This document shows positions 1-7,924 of a stretch of DNA of 64,000 nucleotides, in pieces (positions within the stretch are counted from its first letter, which is position 1; every line of letters begins with the position of its first letter). The position numbers and the translations under genes are program-made. The notes under the pieces were generated by a model. It was given only the letters and a program-made list of their open reading frames with translations, had not been told where the DNA came from and did no database searches. Origin of the DNA: Paraburkholderia xenovorans LB400 (lineage in GTDB: Bacteria; Pseudomonadota; Gammaproteobacteria; Burkholderiales; Burkholderiaceae); the NCBI RefSeq assembly GCF_000013645.1, contig NC_007953.1, positions 1,054,001 through 1,118,000 on the forward strand, given 5' to 3'.

Positions 1-132
1 GGCCCCCATACCAGGGAGCACGCCGATCAGGTTGCCGACCAGTACGCCGAAAAACGACCACATCAGATTGTGGGGTTCCAGCGCTACTCCGAAACCTTGC
101 CAGAGATCAAGCAGGGATTGTCCGATTATCAC
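1..132 (-). CDS. tctA: TctA, large membrane subunit of a tripartite tricarboxylate transporter (5' part only)
   Basis: The first 44 codons are visible and the gene runs off the left edge. It starts at a GTG (positions 130-132, minus strand) directly abutting the TAA stop of tctB, so the two are translationally coupled. The visible peptide contains the TctA-type N-terminal pattern with the glycine/proline-rich GVLPGMGA stretch (residues 37-44) that begins the conserved TctA core. TctA is the large multi-spanning permease that works with TctB and a periplasmic Bug/TctC binding protein in secondary uptake of carboxylates. A candidate binding protein is encoded at 5523-6503, in an operon that carries the same operator. 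Family assignment is firm; the substrate is unknown. Confidence 0.85.
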   Translation of the reverse strand, partial: MIIGQSLLDLWQGFGVALEPHNLMWSFFGVLVGNLIGVLPGMGA

Positions 133-612
133 TTAACTAGCCCAGGTAAACAGGGGCAACTGCAGTTGCAGCGCCCACCAGAAAACTACTACACAGATGA
201 CGCAAACGCTGAACGCCAGCACCATTGCGGACAACAGCGTGTTCTGTCGATCACCCAGCGCGGAGATGAAGACAATGGCGAAGCTTGCGGGCAGCAGGCC
301 CCCATATCTGCCGAGGATAACGAATGCGATGACGCTAAGCACAATGCAGATCCAGCCGCGCCATTCGGGTGGCAACGGTTCCTCTTCCAGTTTTGCGTCG
401 GAATCAATACGCCTCGCGCCAAAGGCAATTCCAACCCCGACCAGAGACAGAATCACCCCTAGCGATACCGGAAAGAAGCCCGGTCCCATGTGGCTCAGGC
501 TGCCAACATCATAGCTGAGCCCCTGAGTGACAACTCCGAGACCCACCAATAGCATTAAGGCGCCGCCATAGTAATCCCTGTTATACGGGTTGATGAATCG
601 GCGGGCTTTCAT
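133..612 (-). CDS. tctB: TctB, small membrane subunit of a tripartite tricarboxylate transporter
   Basis: A 159-residue protein of typical TctB length with hydrophobic segments near residues 17-32, 45-66, 87-120 and 123-150, consistent with the four-helix TctB fold. It is immediately upstream of and coupled to tctA. TctB proteins are poorly conserved small subunits needed for transport by the TctABC complex in the inner membrane. The nearest recognisable upstream promoter is the operator-containing module at 1378-1483, about 770 bp away and pointing at this gene. It would place tctBA under the same control as the catabolic operon at 2614-7809 (inference). Start chosen at the ATG at 612. Confidence 0.85.
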   Translation of the reverse strand: MKARRFINPYNRDYYGGALMLLVGLGVVTQGLSYDVGSLSHMGPGFFPVSLGVILSLVGVGIAFGARRIDSDAKLEEEPLPPEWRGWICIVLSVIAFVILGRYGGLLPASFAIVFISALGDRQNTLLSAMVLAFSVCVICVVVFWWALQLQLPLFTWAS

Positions 613-1289
613 ATCGCATGCTCCAAAGTCTCAATAGAGGGCGAGCTGGACGCTATCCCAAGTATTTATAGTATTCGCTATAGGCTCAGCTGTACTTGCG
701 GTATACCCGCAGCGTCGTACAAGAATTTGTGCGGAGCCAAACGTACCTCCGTTCCACGTCGCGACAAGAGGTTATGGGATTTCGCCGATCTGGAACAGGT
801 ATCATGATTTAGCGGTATTAGCCGGTACTCGACCGTCAGATAGTGTCGGCAGTGGTATCGTCCGATTCCGACCAGGCGAATGATTCTTCGGGGCGAGTCG
901 AACCTCAAGGATGCACCCCTGGCGCATCGCTTCATAGCTTCGGGCTTGCCTCTTTCCTCGCCCGGAATGACGAAATGAACCGACGCTGCCTATCGAGGTT
1001 TAACAACCATCAACTGTCCGAACGCACCGGTTATATCCTCCTGGTCAAAGCTGAGGCAAACTGCTACTAGCAACTCGCGCAGCACCCAACAGACTACTTC
1101 CCCCCGGCTTGTCGATGTCCAGATAAGCGAGCGCAACGCGTATTGGCCCGTGACTACAGGAAGCGCCGAAAAACTCTTCGCACGGTTCAAGGAGAAGTCA
1201 CCGGCGTGACTGCTGACTACATAAAACGCCTCTACAGTGAAGCAGCCGGGTTCAGGCTGAGATATTTCACCGAATTTGTAGCGGAAACC
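613..1289. other. Gene-free stretch upstream of tctB
   Basis: No convincing gene: the open frames here have no recognisable domain. It would be an unusually long untranslated leader if tctBA is read from the promoter at 1378-1483. A hairpin-capable sequence lies at 691-721 (outer arms TGTAC/GTACA, inner arms TGCGG/CCGCA around TATAC); its role is unknown. The region is best explained as decayed sequence left by rearrangement, since IS remnants lie just beyond (1760-2400). Confidence 0.4.
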
Positions 1290-1377
1290 GCCGAATGCCA
1301 AGGTACGTCGAGATCATGCTCACGAAGAAGGTCGTTAGATCCGGGGACGGAACATGAGCGTGCGGCATTGATAGCAT
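1290..1377 (-). pseudogene. Decayed 5' fragment of the amidohydrolase gene (module copy 1)
   Basis: Reading leftward from an ATG at 1377 (with a GGAGGGG ribosome site), the sequence matches the start of the amidohydrolase gene at 2614. Shared blocks include CACGCTCATGTT, ACGACCTT and TCTCGA. Small indels break the frame within about 15 codons, and similarity fades by about position 1290. No functional product is expected. The fragment is the coding tail of a duplicated promoter module. Confidence 0.75.
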
Positions 1378-1483
1378 TCCCCCTCCTTATATTCCACGAT
1401 CGTGGAATAACGAAAATACTAGATAGCGGCAAAGGCTCCGTCAAGGACAGATGGGCAAACTAAGGGTTTGTCATAGCGCTGGC
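1378..1483 (-). promoter_or_regulatory. Promoter-operator module copy 1, pointing at tctBA
   Basis: On the minus strand: a conserved GCCAGCGCTATGA box (1471-1483), 26 bp, a -35 TTGACG (1439-1444), a 17-bp spacer, a -10 TAGTAT (1416-1421), then the perfect 20-bp palindrome TATTCCAC/GATC/GTGGAATA (1390-1409) over the expected start site, then a strong ribosome site. Geometry is identical to copies 2 and 3. The centre of the palindrome differs from them (GATC against AGCC) while both arms are kept, as expected for a dimeric repressor site. Confidence 0.8.
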
Positions 1484-1759
1484 GGCACAAGTGCGCGCTT
1501 CCATTGCACTTCTGCTTTCCATGGCAAATTCTCATCGCTAATCCGCCTCGCTCTTGAGCATTCGTCAAGAAGTGATGGATATGCGTCAGTCCATAAGCAG
1601 GCCTGTACTTCAGCATCCTGAACAATGACCCGGAGCAAGGGTTGTGGTTGCGTATGCCCGGACGGCTCAACGATGGCATGACACCCGCCGCCCGGAGGGT
1701 GGCGACATTTTCGCGCCGTTCATCGAGCCACAGTTGATTCCCTTCCAGGCGTCGAGCGG

Positions 1760-2211
1760 CAATCTGCGTGCTGCCGATCTCGCGATTTCGCCGCCGTATG
1801 AGGTAAAAGGCTTCATGAGCGATGTAGCGCTTGACCAACCCGGCGATCATGACGTCCAGTCTGCGATCTCGTCATGCAACTCGAGATAGCGACGCGCCAA
1901 GGACTCGAGTGTGATCCGGTACGCAGCGGTCAGATTCCGGTAATCGGTGACGTCGGGCCGACAGCGTGCGGATCGACTGAATATGCATCATGTGCGCAGC
2001 CATTCGCGCAACTCGTCGGGTGCGCTGACGACCGTATCTGTATCAAATGAAGGGCAACACGACGAGCGGCAATCGCCGTCCTGCGACAGACATCCAGTAC
2101 GCGCAAAGCCTCGATCATGCCGTCGCGCGTCCTGGGCGTAACAGTACGGACAACCGCAAAGGCAATATGGGCGGCGTGCCCGGCGTGGATCGTATCGTCC
2201 TTGCGTCGTTT
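1760..2211 (-). pseudogene. IS110-family transposase remnant
   Basis: In changing frames on the minus strand one can read IS110-type signatures: a KDD-I-A run followed by VRTVTPR-RDGMIEALRVLD (about 2100-2210), then SLARRYLELHDEIAD (about 1870-1900), then a C-terminal-like KRYIAHEAFYLI (about 1800-1835). Frameshifts separate the blocks, and the middle of the C-terminal transposase domain is missing. The element is non-functional, and I saw no terminal repeats. It marks past rearrangement between module copies 1 and 2. Confidence 0.65.
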
Positions 2212-2400
2212 GCGCCGATCAGCGGTGTCTTGCCGGCTTCGGACGCGTTGAGCCAGTTGCGCAGCGTCTGCATAGACATACGCAGGAGGGCCAAAGCACT
2301 CACGCGTTGCCCGTCCTTGACTCATTGCACGGCTGTTTCCTTGAACTCCGCCGCGTACACCTGGTGTGGTACCTTGAACCTCTGTCGTTTCTTTCGTTGA
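2212..2400 (-). pseudogene. IS3-type OrfA (helix-turn-helix) remnant
   Basis: The minus strand reads YAAEFKETAVQ, an in-frame stop, then VKDGQRVSA and MSMQTLRNWLNASEAGK. This is the typical N-terminal helix-turn-helix region of IS3-family OrfA. It fuses abruptly to the IS110-like sequence at about 2212, so this is a junction of two insertion-sequence fragments. It is not functional. Confidence 0.65.
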
Positions 2401-2507
2401 GTTTAGACATAACCGGATGGAAGGTGGAAGTTCAGGAGAAGCTCACGGCAGAACTCGGGCAACACCATACGCCCACCAGACAACAGACCGATCATTTGAG
2501 GTCCGCT

Positions 2508-2613
2508 GCCAGCGCTATGATAAACCCTTAGTTCACCCATCTGACCTTGACGGAGCCTTTGCCGATACATAGTATTTTCCATATTCCACAGCCGTGGAAT
2601 ATAAGGAGGGAAA
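2508..2613 (+). promoter_or_regulatory. Promoter-operator module copy 2, driving the aromatic catabolic operon
   Basis: GCCAGCGCTATGA box (2508-2520), 26 bp, -35 TTGACG (2547-2552), 17-bp spacer, -10 TAGTAT (2570-2575). Then a palindrome with 9-bp arms ATATTCCAC (2581-2589) and GTGGAATAT (2594-2602) around AGCC, and an AGGAGGG ribosome site (2604-2610) before the ATG at 2614. The expected start point (about 2582) lies inside the palindrome, so a bound protein would block initiation. This is the copy attached to the intact gene. The TetR protein encoded at 7925-8668 is the obvious candidate ligand (inference). Confidence 0.85.
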
Positions 2614-3465
2614 ATGCTACTAATCGACACGCACGCTCATGTTTTGTCACCGGACCGCACGACCTTTCCTCGCGACTACGGTCTCGATATGGCTTGGGCT
2701 CGTGGCGATTTATCGGCGCAGCAACTCGTGGCAGCCATGGACGAGTCGTCAATCTCCAAAACGCTGCTAATTCAGGCGTACTCCGCCTACAGATACGATA
2801 ACAGTTACCTTGAAAGCGTGATCGGAGAGTTTCCAGATCGCTTCGCGGGGGTGTGCATGGTTGACCCGCTCGCCCGGGACGTTTCCGATCGGCTCACTTC
2901 GCTAATCGTCGACAGGAAATTTGCCGGTACACGGATCGTAATCGTACAACCAGAACCTCGCCTGGACGATCCCGCCATGGCCCCGTTCTACGAGACATGT
3001 GCCGAGCTACGGACGCCGCTTTGCGTCCTGACCATTCCGCCTAAACTCAAGGAACTCGAAGTCCCGTTGAGTCAATGGCCTTCGTTGCAGGTGGTTGTCG
3101 AACATCTGGGCCTCATTCACACGGCGTCGGGTGACAGCGTATCAAAGGAAAGACCCCTGCTTGATCTGGCCCGTTTCCCCAATTGCATTCTGAAGTTTTC
3201 GACGATCAGTCTGCGGGTCGCTGCTGCATTCGAAGGCGGCGCCCAAGGTCAGTTCGAGCGGCTCATCGATGCATTCGGCGCACAACGCCTGATGTGGGGC
3301 TCCGACTACCCGTCCACGCCTGAAGGCGGCATCCCCGGTCTCGTCAATGAGATGCACCAGGCGCTGGACTTTCTACCGCATCACGATCTCGCTTTGCTCT
3401 CTGGCGAGGCAGCGTGCCGGATCTGGTCAACACTTCGTCCGGTCTCCTCGAGAGGACTCGCATGA
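2614..3465 (+). CDS. Amidohydrolase-2 family metal-dependent hydrolase (lactonase/decarboxylase type)
   Basis: 283 residues, about the usual length for this TIM-barrel family. The metal-binding HxH is at the N-terminus (His7, His9), a VVVEHLG strand-6 motif lies mid-protein, and WGSDYPS, which supplies the active-site Asp, lies near the C-terminus. Relatives include 2-pyrone-4,6-dicarboxylate lactonase and ring-carboxylate decarboxylases, so it may hydrolyse a lactone or decarboxylate an aromatic or ring-cleavage acid. It is the first gene of a tightly packed five-gene operon behind a strong sigma70 promoter with operator. Its stop overlaps the next start (ATGA). The start is fixed by AGGAGGG 4 bp upstream. 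The family is secure; the exact reaction is not. Confidence 0.85.
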   Translation: MLLIDTHAHVLSPDRTTFPRDYGLDMAWARGDLSAQQLVAAMDESSISKTLLIQAYSAYRYDNSYLESVIGEFPDRFAGVCMVDPLARDVSDRLTSLIVDRKFAGTRIVIVQPEPRLDDPAMAPFYETCAELRTPLCVLTIPPKLKELEVPLSQWPSLQVVVEHLGLIHTASGDSVSKERPLLDLARFPNCILKFSTISLRVAAAFEGGAQGQFERLIDAFGAQRLMWGSDYPSTPEGGIPGLVNEMHQALDFLPHHDLALLSGEAACRIWSTLRPVSSRGLA

Positions 3466-4637
3466 ACGTCGCTATTATCGGTGGTGGAATCGGAGGAATG
3501 TGCGCTGCCCTCTCACTGCTGCAACGCGGTGTAAATGTAACCGTGTACGAGCAAGCGAACGAGTTGAAAGAAGTCGGCGCGGGACTACGCGTCACGCCGA
3601 ACGCATCGCGCATTCTCAGGCGGATGGGACTCGGCGAGATCCTCCATCAATCAGCCATTCAGACCACTGAACTTCTCTATTACCGATGGGAGGATGGCCG
3701 GGTACTTGCTCAACAGGTGCTGGGAAATTCAATCGAGATCAAATTCGGTGCGCCGTACTATCACATTCACCGGGCAGCGCTACATCAGTTGATTTCCGAT
3801 GCGGTTCCTCGGGAGCACATTAAACTTGACCAGAAATGCGTGCGTATTGAGCCAATGGGCGACGCTCTCGGTGTGCATTTTGCGAATGGCGACGTGGCGC
3901 AGGCCAATGTTGTCATCGGCGCGGACGGTATTCACTCTGTCGTAAGGAAGCAATTGCATGGTGAAGACAGACCACGCTTTTCTGGTGACGTCGCCTATCG
4001 CGGCCTCATCCCCGCGACTCGATTAGCCGAGTGGACCCGCGCCCCAACCCAGAAAATCTGGGTCGGCCCTAATAGCCATTTTGTCCAGACATATGCCGGG
4101 CCCGATTACATCAATTTCATCGCGCTGGTTCCGGGAGTCGCAGATCGGGAATCGTGGTCGCGCGAAGGCAGCCTTTCCGAGCTTGCCGAAAAATTCCACG
4201 GCTGGGACGAGCGCATTCACGAACTGCTGGCGAACACCGATCGGGTGATGTGCTGGCCACTCTATGACCGCGATCCGCTTCCGCAATGGACGGTCGGTCA
4301 CGTAACGCTGCTGGGGGATGCCGCGCACCCGATGCTTCCCTACCTCGGCCAGGGCGCTGCCCAGGCAATCGAAGATGCTGCGCTGATCGGCAAATGTCTC
4401 GCTGGCGTTACGCCACAGGAAGTACCAACGGCGTTGGCAGTCTACGAACGGTTAAGAAGGACGCGTACCGCGCACATCCAGCTCGGCGCTCGCAGTGAGG
4501 GAAATATCTATCACCTCCCCGACGGCCAGGAGCAGCGCAAGCGCGACGCGGCATTTCAGGAAATGACCGGGGCCAATGCGTCGCGAGACGAATGGCTTTT
4601 TGCCTACGACGTACTGGCCGAGCCACAGCCGCAATAA
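3462..4637 (+). CDS. FAD-dependent aromatic-ring monooxygenase (salicylate / 3-hydroxybenzoate hydroxylase-like)
   Basis: 391 residues starting at the ATG that overlaps the preceding stop. It carries an N-terminal Rossmann FAD motif (GGGIGG, residues 7-12), a mid-protein VIGADGIHS (the DG motif of flavoprotein hydroxylases) and a C-terminal LLGDAAHP, which binds the FAD ribityl chain. This is the NAD(P)H-dependent single-component hydroxylase family that para- or ortho-hydroxylates phenolic acids, sometimes with decarboxylation. Placed before a homogentisate-dioxygenase-like enzyme, it most likely makes a 1,4-dihydroxylated ring substrate (inference). Cytoplasmic. Confidence 0.85.
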   Translation: MNVAIIGGGIGGMCAALSLLQRGVNVTVYEQANELKEVGAGLRVTPNASRILRRMGLGEILHQSAIQTTELLYYRWEDGRVLAQQVLGNSIEIKFGAPYYHIHRAALHQLISDAVPREHIKLDQKCVRIEPMGDALGVHFANGDVAQANVVIGADGIHSVVRKQLHGEDRPRFSGDVAYRGLIPATRLAEWTRAPTQKIWVGPNSHFVQTYAGPDYINFIALVPGVADRESWSREGSLSELAEKFHGWDERIHELLANTDRVMCWPLYDRDPLPQWTVGHVTLLGDAAHPMLPYLGQGAAQAIEDAALIGKCLAGVTPQEVPTALAVYERLRRTRTAHIQLGARSEGNIYHLPDGQEQRKRDAAFQEMTGANASRDEWLFAYDVLAEPQPQ

Positions 4638-4655
4638 ACCTGCTCCGGAGTCTAT

Positions 4656-5519
4656 ATGAATGTTCGTTACAGAAGCATCTGGTCGTCCTTGATGACAACG
4701 CCTTTCAGGCAGTCATATGCGGACGTCGGCGGTGTGCGCACACGGTTCGTCGAAGCCGGTGAGACGGGAGCGCCGGTTCTGATGATGCTGCACGGTACCG
4801 GGGCAAACTGGGAGATATTTTCGTCGAATCTCGACGCCCACGCGAAACATTTCCACTGTTTCGCGCTGGATTTACTCGGGCACGGCTTTACAGAAAAACC
4901 CCCGGGTGCTTACGAAATCAAGGATTATCTCTCGCACCTGCTCAACTTCATGGATATTCAGCGTGTGCCTTCGGCATCGTTCATCGGCACTTCGCTTGGT
5001 TCGTGGCTCTCTGTCAAACTCGCTGCACAGTTACCGGACCGCGTGGATCGATTGGTATTACTGTCACAAGGCGGACTCGCCGCTGACCTCCCTACGATGC
5101 AGAACATCAGCACTGTGCGAAGCCGCGCAGTCGACGACCCAAGCTGGGAAAATATCGAACAGGTCCTGGCCAGCGTCATCTTCAAACGCGACAACGTACT
5201 GCCTGACATGATCGCAACCCGGCAAGCGATCTACTCGCAGTCGTCGATGAAATCGGGAATGCAAAGCATTCTTGCATTGCAAGAGCCGGAGCTACGGATC
5301 AGAAACCTCGTCACTCAGGAAGAATGCCGGTCGATCGACAAACCGACGTTGGTGATTGCTTCTTCCGACGACACGGATGTGTTCGTCAAAAGCGCCTACG
5401 AGATCGCGAAGCTCATTCCAGATGCACGCCTGGTCGAGATGAAGGGTGTCGGGCATATGCCGCAATGGGAGGACCCGGAAGTGTTCAATCGCCTCAGCAT
5501 TGATTTCTTGAGGAGCTGA
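4656..5519 (+). CDS. Alpha/beta hydrolase (meta-cleavage-product hydrolase-like)
   Basis: 287 residues. It has the oxyanion region MLHGTGAN, the nucleophile elbow GTSLGS with catalytic Ser, a late Asp in ASSDDTD and a C-terminal GVGHMPQWE supplying the His. This is the fold and size of MhpC/BphD-type carbon-carbon hydrolases and related esterases. In this operon it could hydrolyse the ring-cleavage product or an ester/lactone intermediate. A second ATG at 4692 begins nearer the conserved domain and may be the true start. The gene sits 18 bp after the monooxygenase and 3 bp before the Bug protein gene. Confidence 0.8.
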   Translation: MNVRYRSIWSSLMTTPFRQSYADVGGVRTRFVEAGETGAPVLMMLHGTGANWEIFSSNLDAHAKHFHCFALDLLGHGFTEKPPGAYEIKDYLSHLLNFMDIQRVPSASFIGTSLGSWLSVKLAAQLPDRVDRLVLLSQGGLAADLPTMQNISTVRSRAVDDPSWENIEQVLASVIFKRDNVLPDMIATRQAIYSQSSMKSGMQSILALQEPELRIRNLVTQEECRSIDKPTLVIASSDDTDVFVKSAYEIAKLIPDARLVEMKGVGHMPQWEDPEVFNRLSIDFLRS

Positions 5520-5522
5520 TGC

Positions 5523-6503
5523 ATGAACTTCTATTCTATCGTCGCGCGCCTTCGGATCTGTCTTCTTGCACTGGCCTGTTTTGGCGTACTGCCAGACGCG
5601 TATGCTGGCAACTATCCCGACCATGCGATCCACATCGTCGTGCCGCTACCACCTGGGGCAAGTGTAGACGCGCTGGCACGCGTGCTGGCCGGCCCCCTTG
5701 GCGACCGGCTGAAGCAGCCGATTGTCATCGATAACAAGCCTGGCGGAAATATGATCATTGCCGCGCAGGCAGTGGCGCAGTCGCCCCCTGACGGCTATAC
5801 CCTCTTCCTTACCATGGATCTGCCACTGGTTGCAAACCCCTTTCTGTATACCAGGCTGTCGTACGATGCCGAGAACGACTTCACCGCCATCTCGCTGCTT
5901 GCCACCTCACCCATGCTGATTGCCGTCGGCTCGCAACTGCAAAAGAAGTCCATCCAGGATTTTCTGGCCTATGCGAAGGGCAATCCCGGCAAGCTGAGCT
6001 ATGGCGGAGGGGTGGTCGCCGCGCAGGTGGTCGGAGAAAACCTCCGCAGGGATGCCGGAATCGACATGGTCTACGTTCCGTTTCGCGGTGGAAGCCCAGT
6101 CATTCAGGCGTTGCTGGGAGGGACTATCAGCTTATCCATTACGGACATCACGCCGGCGTTACCCTGGATCCGCAATGGCCGGCTGACGGCGCTTGGCGTC
6201 ACCGGATCACATCGCGATCCTTCGCTGCCCAATGTGCCGACGCTGGTCGAAGAGGGCCATAAAGACATGGATATCACCAACTGGATTGGACTCGTGGCGC
6301 CCGCGAAAACGCCGGAAGCGATCGTGAAGCGACTCAACGAGGAACTCGTCGGAATCATGTCTCGACCCGAGATCAGAAAAAAGATTCTGGAATTGACGCT
6401 CGACCCTATGACATCGTCTCCGGCGGAGATGACAGACCGGATCAAGCTTGACCGCTCAAAATGGGGAAAAATCATTCGAGCATCTGGCGTAACCATCAAT
6501 TGA
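5523..6503 (+). CDS. Bug/TctC-family periplasmic substrate-binding protein
   Basis: 326 residues with an N-terminal signal peptide (positively charged start, hydrophobic core, cleavage probably after the Ala-Tyr-Ala near residue 28). The Bug-family features follow: IVVPLPPGAS-D near residues 37-50, NKPGGN-I-A and a C-terminal PAEMTDRIK. Bug proteins capture carboxylates in the periplasm and pass them to TctAB. The only tctBA-like genes nearby are at 1-612, under an operator copy identical in layout, so the three parts probably form one transporter split between two operons. The gene lies within the catabolic operon. Confidence 0.9.
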   Translation: MNFYSIVARLRICLLALACFGVLPDAYAGNYPDHAIHIVVPLPPGASVDALARVLAGPLGDRLKQPIVIDNKPGGNMIIAAQAVAQSPPDGYTLFLTMDLPLVANPFLYTRLSYDAENDFTAISLLATSPMLIAVGSQLQKKSIQDFLAYAKGNPGKLSYGGGVVAAQVVGENLRRDAGIDMVYVPFRGGSPVIQALLGGTISLSITDITPALPWIRNGRLTALGVTGSHRDPSLPNVPTLVEEGHKDMDITNWIGLVAPAKTPEAIVKRLNEELVGIMSRPEIRKKILELTLDPMTSSPAEMTDRIKLDRSKWGKIIRASGVTIN

Positions 6504-6519
6504 GCGGAAAGAGGGCGAG

Positions 6520-7809
6520 ATGGACGAACTCCACTACCAGAACGGCTTCGCTAACGAGCATGAATCAGAGGCAAGTCCGGGTACACTCCCCGTGGGCCGA
6601 AACTCGCCGCAGAGACCGGCGCACGGACTCTATACCGAACAGCTGAGCGGTACTTCATTCACCGCGGGTCGGTCGGAATTCCGCCGCTCATGGTTGTACA
6701 GGATCCGGCCGAGTGCCGCTCATGCGGATTTCGTACCGGTCGACAACGCACGTTATTTCGAAGCCGGCTCAGCGTCCTTTGTTCCGAGCCGGTTTCGCTG
6801 GATGCCGCTGCCGCTACCCACAGGTTCCACGAACTTCATCGAAGGTCTGCACACGATGGCGATTGCCGGCAGCCCCGAATCGCGTGAAGGCGCCGCGTAT
6901 CATGTCTATGCAGCCGCCAGTTCGATGGACTTCGCTTTCTCGAATCATGATGCGGAAATGCTTGTGTTTCCCCAGTCGGGCACACTCCGGGCAATTACCG
7001 AATTCGGCGTTCTGGAAATTGGGCCACAGGAGCTTTTGTTGATCCCACGCGGCGTCAAGTTCCGGATTGAACTGCCGGATGGGGCATCGCGCGGATACGT
7101 TTGCGAGAATTTCGGTGCCCATCTCCGGCTACCCGAACTTGGCCCGATCGGATCGAATGGCCTTGCAAATGCGCGCGATTTTCAAGCGCCTACCGCATGG
7201 TTCGAAGACGTCCGGCAAACAACACGACTGCTAGTGAAATTCGCTGGCTCATTGTGGCAATGCGATCTCGACCATTCTCCGTTCGACGTCGTCGCGTGGC
7301 ACGGCAATCTATGCCCGTACAAGTACGACATGATGCGCTTCATGTCTATCAACTCAGTAAGCTATGACCATGCCGATCCATCGATTGGAGCCTTGTTGAC
7401 TTCGCCATCCGCTTTTACGGGAACCCCCAACTTTGAGATAGCGATTTTTCCCCCAAGATGGCTTGTGGCAGAGGACACATTTCGTCCTCCATGGTTCCAT
7501 CGCAACGTGATGTGTGAGTTCGTGGGTGTTCTTAGCGGCCTTCACGAAGCGCACGGTTCCGGTTTCCCACCGGGCGCCTGCAGCCTGCATAACTCATTCG
7601 CGGCGCACGGACCCGATCCTGCGGTTTTCGAGCGCGCATCCAGCGTCGCGCTGTCACCTGAAAAACTGAGCGGCAGCATATTGGCAGTCTTCGAAACTCG
7701 CCTTCCCTGCCGGGTATCAGCGTTCGCTCGTTCAACACCGCTGCGAAAACCTGCGTATGACGCCACGTGGGACACGCTGCCACTAGTCACCCCTCCAAAG
7801 TTCGCTTGA
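6520..7809 (+). CDS. hmgA: Homogentisate 1,2-dioxygenase family ring-cleavage enzyme
   Basis: 429 residues, normal length for the family. Family landmarks are visible: the NGF-NEHESEA start, PLPLP-G-TNFIEGLHTM, WHGNLCPYKYD, FPPRWLVAEDTFRPPW and LHN--AAHGPD. The Fe(II) ligands can be placed at His327, Glu333 and His363, exactly 8 lower than the human enzyme ligands (335, 341, 371). Several otherwise conserved segments differ from ordinary HmgA, and no maleylacetoacetate isomerase or fumarylacetoacetase gene is adjacent. It may therefore act on a substituted homogentisate or hydroquinone-type acid rather than in tyrosine degradation (inference). Last catabolic gene of the operon. Confidence 0.88.
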   Translation: MDELHYQNGFANEHESEASPGTLPVGRNSPQRPAHGLYTEQLSGTSFTAGRSEFRRSWLYRIRPSAAHADFVPVDNARYFEAGSASFVPSRFRWMPLPLPTGSTNFIEGLHTMAIAGSPESREGAAYHVYAAASSMDFAFSNHDAEMLVFPQSGTLRAITEFGVLEIGPQELLLIPRGVKFRIELPDGASRGYVCENFGAHLRLPELGPIGSNGLANARDFQAPTAWFEDVRQTTRLLVKFAGSLWQCDLDHSPFDVVAWHGNLCPYKYDMMRFMSINSVSYDHADPSIGALLTSPSAFTGTPNFEIAIFPPRWLVAEDTFRPPWFHRNVMCEFVGVLSGLHEAHGSGFPPGACSLHNSFAAHGPDPAVFERASSVALSPEKLSGSILAVFETRLPCRVSAFARSTPLRKPAYDATWDTLPLVTPPKFA

Positions 7810-7847
7810 GGATTGGCGACTACAGGCGGAATATGCTCTTAACGATC

Positions 7848-7856
7848 TGCTACAAT
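7848..7856 (+). promoter_or_regulatory. Candidate extended -10 promoter of the tetR gene
   Basis: TGC followed by TACAAT is a good extended -10 element in the gap between hmgA and the tetR gene; no clear -35 is present. If used, transcription begins near 7863, so the earliest in-frame TTG (7856) cannot be the start codon. No copy of the palindromic operator is seen here, so simple autorepression through that site is not supported. Confidence 0.35.
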
Positions 7857-7924
7857 TGGCATCAATCAATTTCTGGAAATGTCGCGGCAAGTGGGAATCG
7901 CCACGCACTTGCGCGCAACTCGTT

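Noticed and set aside
678..1301. Two minus-strand open frames (85 and 103 codons) upstream of tctB
   Set aside because: No domain, no ribosome site, and one overlaps the decayed amidohydrolase fragment; treated as non-coding.
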